Assembly: GCA_012031975.1 (NCBI GenBank)
Contig: JAAUSA010000027.1
Span: 1 to 33,846, forward strand
DNA length: 33,846 bases
Origin: Alkalinema sp. RU_4_3
Lineage (GTDB): Bacteria > Cyanobacteriota > Cyanobacteriia > Leptolyngbyales > Leptolyngbyaceae
Direction: 5' to 3'
Shown: one piece after another, positions 27,152-33,846 of the stretch
Numbering within the stretch: the stretch's first letter is position 1
Layout: the number at the start of each line of letters is the position of its first letter
The notes under the pieces: generated by a model
What the model saw: only the letters and a program-made list of their open reading frames with translations
Database searches by the model: none
What the model was told of the DNA's origin: nothing
Made by a program: the position numbers and the translations under genes

Positions 27152-28503
27152 CTATCGCATGGGCAACCCAATGATAAACTCCGCGCCCTCCCCCGGCTTC
27201 GATTGCACCTCAATGGTCCCACCATGGGACTCGCGAATGATCTGGCTGACCAGGGCCAACCCAATGCCCGTTCCCTTACCCACAGGTTTTGTCGTGTAGA
27301 GGTAGTCAAAGATCTTCGCCCGCACTGTCTCATCCATCCCGACACCATTGTCGCGAATGCTCAAATAGACCCAATCCCCTTGGGTCCGGGTGGCGATCGT
27401 AATACAGTTAGGCTCCAACGCAATTTCACTAAATTCACGCCCAGCATTACTCTCATCCAACGCATCGATCGCATTGGCCAGCAAATTCATAAACACTTGA
27501 TTGAGCTGCCCCAAAAAACAATCGATCTCCGGCAAATCGCCATAATTCTTAAAAATCCGAATCTCAGGCCGGAACTGATTGGCCTTCAAGCGATGGCGCA
27601 AAATTAAAATAGCACTGTCCAAACCCTGATGCAGATCACAGCGAATTTTTTCGTCCTGGTCCGATCGCGCAAAGGTCCGCAGACTCACACTAATTTCCTC
27701 AATACGCTGAATTCCAATGTTCATAGAACTCACCATCGAAGGCAAATCCCGCAGCAGGAACTCTAAATCAATCCGCTGGGCGTGGGCTTCAATGGTTTCA
27801 GGGTCTTCCCTTCCTGATAAAGACTGAGATGCTCGATCACATCCGCAACATACTTCTTCGCATAATCCAAATTTCCCGTCAGGTAATTCACCGGATTATT
27901 AATCTCATGGGCCAGACCCGCCATCAATTGCCCCAGGGAAGAAAGCTTCTCACTTTGAATCAATTGCAACTGCATCTCCTGCATCTGCTGCATCGATCGC
28001 TCCAACTCAGAGGTCCTTTCCGTAACCCGCTGTTCGAGGCTTTGATTTTGCTGTTCCAGTTCCTGGGAAAGCAGATGGAGCTTCAAATGAAGCTTCACCC
28101 TTGCCAAGACCTCCTCCTGCTGAAAAGGCTTCGTGATATAGTCCACGGCCCCTAATTCTAGGCCGCGCACCTTATTGACCGAGTCGGACAGGGCCGTCAT
28201 GAAAATCACCGGGATGGCGGCAGTCAGCGGATTCTGCTTGAGCCTAGCACAGGTTTCAAACCCATCAATGCCAGGCATCATCACATCCAACAGGATCAGA
28301 CTAGGCCGGGCATATTCCGCCTGCTCAATGGCCGATTCACCATCCGTGGCGATCAAAGTGGTCCAACCTTGATTGCGGACTGCCTCCGACAGGACCTTAA
28401 GATTGGTGGGTATATCATCCACCAATAGGATGCGGATGACCGGGGAACTAGAGGTGCCATCGATCGGCCTTGCCAATCCTGGATTGATTGTCACCTGATT
28501 CAT
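27152..28503 (-). CDS. Receiver-histidine kinase hybrid (REC-HisKA-HATPase), single-base frameshift
   Basis: The N-terminal receiver (about 24-140) is complete: VDD, the phospho-acceptor Asp in LILLDVMMPGIDG, the Thr in FMTA and the Lys in YITKPF. A coiled coil follows, then HisKA with LGQLMAGLAHEINNPVNYL. The frame breaks near 27797-27802 (one G missing) and conservation resumes in the next frame as TIEAHAQRIDLEFLLRDLPS. HATPase_c then has the N box NQVFMNLLANAIDAL, DNGVGM and GKGTGIGLAL, ending at 27152. The restored length is 450 residues. It is cytoplasmic. The ATG overlaps the stop of the upstream CHASE2 kinase (28500-28503), so the receiver is an obvious candidate phosphorylation partner. 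Confidence 0.88.
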
Positions 28504-31255
28504 CTAGACCCCTCCACCATCGAAGATTGCAACAATTCTCGGACTTTCTTGGTTTGGAAGCCATCGACATGGACCTGTAGTTGTGATACAAATGTCTCGA
28601 ATCGACTGTCCATCTTTTGTAAACGCACTAGACTATCAGCGATCGCCCCCAAATCGCCCATCATGGCTAAATGATAGAGCTGCTTCAGAATCATCATATC
28701 CGGTGTTGCCGAAATCGATTCAAGTCTGGGTGGATCTGCTTCTGGCTCCGATCGATCAGTCTCATAGATCCAATCCACTTGCAGATGGTGCTCCAATAGC
28801 CTGACAATGTCAGAAATCTGAATCGGTTGGGGCAGAAAATCGTTGGCGCCTAGGTCCAGGCTATGTTGTTGATCGAGCTGAAACACACTGGCACTACAGG
28901 CGAATACCAGTAGATTCTGCAATTGAGCATCTTCGCGCAGGCTTTGTAGCAATGCTGGATTGTCCTGCCGTTCTAGATCCATGACGAGAACGGTGGGTCT
29001 GTGCTGGCGAATACTTTCTAAAGTTGCCTCCTCCGACAGATCCTGTCCGACCATTTGACACCCTAGGCTGGCAAATAGCTGTCCTGCCACCGCATAGTAT
29101 TTTGCCTGGCGATCGATCACCATGACAGTGGGCTTTGTTCCTTTAATCCCAATAATGTTAGCCCTGGTTTTGTCGGCCCAATTTTCCCAGCCCTTGGCGA
29201 TCGGTACCTGAAGATCCACCCAAAATAGGCTGCCTTCACCGATTTGACTTTGGACCTGTAGGCTACTGCCCATGATGGCGATCATCCGCTGGCTAATGGC
29301 AAGGCCCAGGCCTGTCCCCTCCGATCGCCTCGCCGCTGAGCCCACCTGCTCAAAGGGTAAAAATATTTTCTCCAGTTGATCTCGATTCATCCCCGTCCCT
29401 GTGTCCTCAATTTGGAACCGCAGCAGAGAAGTCACTGGATCAGCCACCGGGATACTATCGATCGTCCGGACTCGCAGGGTGACTCGACCTTGATCGGTAA
29501 ATTTAATCGCATTGCCCAGCAGATTAATCAACACCTGCCGTAGTCGTTTTTCATCGCTGATAATCGCCGTCGGGATATTGTCCGGCAGATCCAGGTGGAA
29601 ATCAATTCCCTTTTCCTCCGCCCGCACCGTGCAAATTTCGCCAATCCCTGTGAGAAAACTGGCTAGATGAAACTCTGTGGGAATGAGTTCTAACTTTCTA
29701 GCTTCGATTTTGGAGAGGTCTAGAATATCGTTGATTAGGGTGAGGAGATGGGTGCCACATTGATGGATCACTCTAATGCCTTCTTGATTCTGAGCGTCGA
29801 GCTGGGTCGATCGCTGCAAAATCTGAGCATAGCCCAAAATCCCATTGAGGGGCGTCCGCAGCTCATGGCTCATGTTGGCGAGAAATTCACTCTTCGCGCT
29901 ATTGGCCGCATCGGCCGCAACTTTGGCCGTCGCTAATTCAGCCGTGCGATCGGCGACTTTGGCTTCAAGGTTTTTAGAATAATCAATCAACTGCTCGTTG
30001 GCAATGGCAAGTTGACCATTGGCCAGCATAAGACGGTGCTGCTTGTAGGCGATCGTCGTGGCAATATTGCCCAGGAGGTAGGCCATTAGCGGCGCAACCA
30101 CGGGAATCAAGGTGCCGCCAAGGAACGCACCGTAGGCAGCGATCCCCATGCCACCCACGAATAAACAGGCCGTCCATAGACTTGCCCCCCGAACAGATCG
30201 CGCTTACCTTCACGCCAGAGCAACAAGTACCACAACCCAATTGTTCCGCTGAGACTCCAGCCCCCCAGCCAAAGCACTTGAATGGGCCATTGCCAGCCGT
30301 ACATCAGCGATCGCCCTCCATCGCCCCCCGAATGATCTGACTGCTGATATTGGCATGGACCACGACACCAGGGGTTTGTTCTGCGCCGACATAGCCTTGG
30401 CTGTAGGGTGTGCCGAGGAAATCGTTGGTGCTGGGGGCAATGGAGCCAATCAGGACAATTTTGCCCTTCATTTGCTCGGTCTGAACCCGTCCGGCGAGGA
30501 TGTCGCGCATCTTAATCTGGGTAAACATACTCAGGGGACCGCGCCAATTCATCAGAACTTGATAGCCCCCAAGATCATCGCGATCGCCATAGCCTGCTTC
30601 ATGCTCCTGAAGACCGATAAAATCTGCTTTACCCAGTCTAAAATGCAGCTTTTCAGCATTCACTTCCTGCAACTGAATGTTTTTACCTTCTAGGTATCGA
30701 GTGGCCATCTGGGTCGCCAATCCAGCCTTGAGGGCATCTTCCTGTTTGCCATCGACCGCCGTCAGGAAAGCCCGCCGGACCTTGCGATCGTCATCCACCA
30801 TCAAATCCGCCAGGGCCACCTGTTGCTGCTGCTGAAGAATGGGAGAAGGATCAACCCGCAAACCGCTAATTTTTTCAACCCCGTATAGGTTTTTAGTGGT
30901 TTTAAAAACCTTCACTAATGCTTCGTGACCGGGCTCCTCGGGAAGATTACGGTAAATATCTAGGCCAATGACGGCGGGCTGATGCCGACTAATCCCCGTG
31001 ATCAAATCAGCCATCACCTGATCGGGAATAGGCCAGTTTGCCGCCGCCTTGATGTCCTGCTCATCAATGGTGACAATCACAATTTCCGTTTCCTTGGCCT
31101 CCGGGGCGCCGCCGGAAAAACTCATCGCGCAGCGATCGCTCCACCAGGTTAAACCCACCCATATAGCCGATTCCCCCAGCGATGGCCATGACCGCCGGGG
31201 CAATAATGCAGACATATCGCAGGGGATAGATGAGTTGTTTAAGCTGTGCTTTCAT
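28500..31255 (-). CDS. CHASE2 sensor histidine kinase with degenerate receiver, three frameshifts
   Basis: Start ATG 31255 is 5 bases after the DUF928 stop. One membrane helix (LRYVCIIAPAVMAIAGGIGY) precedes an extracytoplasmic CHASE2 domain (EIVIVTIDEQDIKAAANWPI, PAVIGLDIYRNLPEEPGHE, VLIGSIAPSTNDFLGTPY). Then come several membrane helices, a coiled coil, HisKA (SEFLANMSHELRTPLNGI) and HATPase_c (INLLGNAIKFTDQG, GTGLGLAISQRM). The last third is receiver-like with Asp in VLVMDLERQ, but it has a single Asp in VMVIDRQ and Gln for the invariant Lys (FLPQPI). The frame changes at 31103-31106 (extra C), about 30304-30312 (missing C) and about 30185-30190 (missing G); correcting all three gives 918 residues. 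Confidence 0.85.
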
Positions 31256-31260
31256 AGCGA

Positions 31261-32187
31261 TTATTGCTGGGCCAGGAGGGCAGGATCGGCGATTTCCGTG
31301 AGATTGACGGAACCCAAGAGGTCCTTCCAATCCTGGGCGATCGCCTCATTCTTGGAATCCATTTTGTAGGCCTGGGCCAGTAAGGCAGCGGAGTCATACC
31401 AAATGCCTTCTGCGGCTAGGATTTCAGCTTGCTTTTGGCTAGACTGGTTCGCCAGTTGCTGCGTCAGTTCCGGGGTCGCGCGAATGCGTTTGACCCAGCC
31501 ATCGACAAAGGGCGTACCGGGGACCAATTCCTGCTCCACCTTCAGGGCCACATACCACTGATAGTCCTGCTCAAGTTCGAGTTCCGGCGCGTCACTGGGG
31601 AGTTGCAGCGCCATCACACCCGCTTGGCCAGACACGGGCACAACCATTTGATAGTGCAGATTTTTGGCATCATCTTTTAGGGTAAATACTGCCTCCTTGG
31701 CATCGGACTCCGGCAAATAGACCATGATTGTCGGTCTGGCCTCAAGAGTCGTACCGAAGAAATTCTCCGGCGTCATCGCCTGCATGTTCAAAGATTCATT
31801 GCCATTGTTATAGCCTCCGTAAAGATTCGTCCGGGAGGCACCGCCATCGGAACGCCGAGGCATTCCCTTGCCCTTTTTAGGCGCAAACAAGACACCCCGT
31901 GAGGCCCCACCATAGCTCGATCGCGCTGACTTTCCTCCAGGGGCTGGCATGAATTTCACCCCCCGCGAGGCCCCACCTACGGATTGGCGCGGAGCTGCGT
32001 TGCGGCTATTGGGGCGGAATTTAACTTGGCCTCGGGATGCTCCCCCGGTGGTTTGGTGGGGAGCACTGTACTTTGGAGAGGGCTTAAACTGAACGGCTTC
32101 AGCCTGGCCAGGGATGGCGATCAATAGGCCACTGGCAAAAATCACTGCCGTTCCGAATAATCCAGACCATTTAGATAGTTTATTCAT
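31261..32187 (-). CDS. Secreted DUF928 protein with four GGASR repeats
   Basis: The product is 308 residues from the ATG at 32187, chosen because a signal peptide begins there (NKLSKWSGLFGTAVIFASG, likely cleaved after GQAEA near 31). Four GGASR units occur at residues 48, 71, 93 and 115, each preceded by an xFxP step (QFKP, KFRP, KFMP, LFAP), giving a 22-23-residue period. The DUF928 domain follows (about 140-265: FFGTTLEARPTIMVYLPES, HYQMVVPVSGQAGVM). The family is cyanobacterial, of unknown function, and often located next to CHAT or CHASE2 genes. Here it lies between both, ending 5 bases before the CHASE2 kinase start. Confidence 0.85.
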   Translation of the reverse strand: MNKLSKWSGLFGTAVIFASGLLIAIPGQAEAVQFKPSPKYSAPHQTTGGASRGQVKFRPNSRNAAPRQSVGGASRGVKFMPAPGGKSARSSYGGASRGVLFAPKKGKGMPRRSDGGASRTNLYGGYNNGNESLNMQAMTPENFFGTTLEARPTIMVYLPESDAKEAVFTLKDDAKNLHYQMVVPVSGQAGVMALQLPSDAPELELEQDYQWYVALKVEQELVPGTPFVDGWVKRIRATPELTQQLANQSSQKQAEILAAEGIWYDSAALLAQAYKMDSKNEAIAQDWKDLLGSVNLTEIADPALLAQQ

Positions 32188-32358
32188 GACCAAATCGATC
32201 GCTCCGTTGAAGAAGGTGAAATTGCAGGAATTAGATAGATGCTCGTGAATTGCTGAATACAACGATCATAGGAGCGTTCTTTTCGAGTTCCATAGGGTAG
32301 AGCTACGGATTTTGAACTCCGTAAATTAACGGAACTGTCCCCAGGGAACACCAGAACT

Positions 32359-33846
32359 TTATAACCAGTTACCCACCAAGACAAAGGAAGACCAGAAAAA
32401 GGGATCATCAAAGTCTTTGTCCTTGAGCAGTGCTAGCTGCGATCGCCGCAGGGCCTCAGCTTTAGTCATGTTGGGTTGCTTTAGCTCCTCATAAAATTGA
32501 GTCATCAACCGGGCCGCCACCTGGTCCTTAACTGGCCAAAGGCTAGCGAGGGTAGAGCGGGCTCCAGATTTCACGGCTAGGCCGGCCAGACCGAGGACGG
32601 CGCGATCGTCCCCCGCCGCCGTATCACAGGCGCTCAGCACTAGCAGTTCTAGGGCATCCTTTTGACTAGCGTCCCGATTGCGCAGTAGATCGGACAATTC
32701 GCGGATATTCATGCGACCGTTCCAGGTCAGCAGAAATGTTTCGTCCAGGTTGGAACTAAACTGACCGTGGGTGGCCAGATGTACTAGGTTGGCTGATGAC
32801 CCCTGAACGCGACTGGCGAGCGTTTGGGTTGTGAAATTTTGATTCAACAGCGCGGTGCCCGCCGTGGCCTTAGAGATGTCACCGACTTCACTCACCACAG
32901 AAGGCAGGGCATTAAACCCCTCTCGGGCTTCGCTAATCCCCGCGACCACGGCCCGCACCTGTTGCTTGGCCAACTGTTGGGTACTCATCAGGCGCAGGCC
33001 CGGCGATAGGGCCACGGAATACTTTTCAATCAGATACTGTTTCCCATCATGCAGGGCCGCCACGGGCACTTTACGCAGGAGCCCATCGAGGACAAACACC
33101 AGGGTTTGGCGATCTTTGAGGGCACCGCTCTGCTCAACCGGACGAATCAGCCAGTCATAGAGCTTCTGCGAAACCCCGAGACGCGATTCCCGACTCGATG
33201 CTGGGTGAAGCGCGGCGAGAGATCCTTGATCCCCGCCTCCGCTTCACCGGGTTTAATCGGGCTACTGAAATAGCGCAGTGGCTGCTGGGGATCGCTCGTT
33301 GAAGCCACCACCGCGACTCGATCGCTCAGGACAATCGAATACAGCACCGCCGCATTGCGATCGATCTGGTCAATGGGTTTGGGCTGGGCATCCAGGCAGG
33401 CCTCGCGGAAGAAGTTGTCTAGTTCAGCAATTTGCAGGCCTTCGATCAGTTCCCGGACCTGCGTCAGGGCAGGTTGGTCCGGGTTGCTATCCAGCAGCAG
33501 GGCGACGAGTTCCCGGTAAACGGGTTCTACACTTTCCCGGAAGGAGAACTGGACATCTTGATTGACCGCCACCAGGTCCCCCCGCAGGGCCTGCAATGCA
33601 TTGACGGCCTCACTGTAGGAATCAATGGCACTGGTGCGATCGCCCTTTTCCTTGAGCAGGCGACCGAGCTTCCAAGCGGACTGGGCCGTGATGTCCTTGG
33701 CTTCGAGCTGTTCAGCAATGGTCAGGGATTGACGGATCAGCTGAATCCCTTCATCTAGCTGGCCGCGCCGGGCGTAGAGCTGGCCCATTTCCGATAGACC
33801 ATAGGCCTCTGCCCTGGGATCTTGGAGTTCCCTTGCGGTCTGGACC
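32359..33846 (-). CDS. TPR-CHAT domain protein (caspase-like), partial and frameshifted
   Basis: The start lies beyond the window. The visible N-terminal part has TPR-type helices (AYGLSEMGQLYARRGQLDEG and following). The linker includes LDNFFREACLDAQPKPIDQI, as in cyanobacterial CHAT proteins. The frame breaks near 33196-33203 (one base missing). It then continues as SSRESRLGVSQKLYDWLIRP, VFVLDGLLRKVPVAALHDG and the CHAT core. The dyad is present: His in VHLATHGQF (codon 32767-32769) and Cys in LVLSACDTAAG (codon 32626-32628). LASLWPVKD and a typical end NWL close the protein. CHAT proteins are caspase-clan proteases, several activated by partner sensing. DUF928 and CHASE2 genes follow on the same strand. 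Confidence 0.9.

Noticed and set aside
32305-32322. ACGGA/TCCGT hairpin between CHAT and DUF928 as a terminator
   Set aside because: Only a 5-bp stem and no U tract on the minus strand; too weak to separate the two genes.

Overview
The window comes from a cyanobacterium. Evidence is the frequent GCGATCGC (HIP1-like) octamer, the order rplS - trnW - secE - nusG - rplK - rplA - rplJ - rplL, and families that are mostly cyanobacterial (DUF928, CHASE2 kinase, CHAT protein, Npun_F5749-type PPOX flavoprotein, Uma2 proteins). I cannot name the genus from sequence alone.

Layout. 1-1962: 3' part of a large FG-GAP/VCBS repeat surface protein. 2027-2120: a nested palindromic repeat. 2231-3553: a small hypothetical gene, a frameshifted Uma2 gene and a YkvA/DUF1232 gene. 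3619-7799 (minus): a compact translation/transcription block of rplS, tRNA-Trp, secE, nusG, rplK, rplA, an L10-type leader with attenuator hairpin, rplJ and rplL. 7978-11449 (plus): a two-domain M16 peptidase and a nitroreductase. 11446-13858 (minus): a zinc alcohol dehydrogenase and thiC, the latter behind a TPP riboswitch. 14620-17247 (plus): two GT4-type glycosyltransferases. 17324-17656: IS/MITE debris. 17844-18454: a VapBC-like toxin-antitoxin pair. 18492-19672 (minus): a PPOX flavoprotein and a second Uma2 gene. 19949-24616 (plus): adenosylcobalamin-dependent ribonucleotide reductase (nrdJ) carrying two inteins. 24702-27060 (minus): a double zinc-ribbon membrane protein and an SPFH/GYF_2 protein. 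27152-33846 (minus): a four-gene signalling locus of TPR-CHAT protease-like protein, secreted DUF928 protein, CHASE2 sensor kinase and receiver-kinase.

The most interesting unit is the last one. A caspase-like CHAT protein with an intact His/Cys dyad, a secreted protein with four GGASR repeats, an extracytoplasmic CHASE2 histidine kinase ending in a degenerate receiver, and a response-regulator/kinase hybrid sit head to tail with very tight junctions. Also notable are the two inteins in nrdJ, one inside the active-site NPCGEI motif, and the SPFH plus zinc-ribbon pair, which resembles the membrane-stress YdjI/YdjG arrangement.

Caution: at least nine single-base frameshifts break otherwise well-conserved genes (FG-GAP protein, Uma2, ADH, thiC, CHASE2 kinase three times, receiver-kinase, CHAT). 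Conservation resumes immediately in the new frame and the corrected lengths of the complete genes are multiples of three. I read most of them as sequencing or assembly indels, not gene decay; raw reads would decide.
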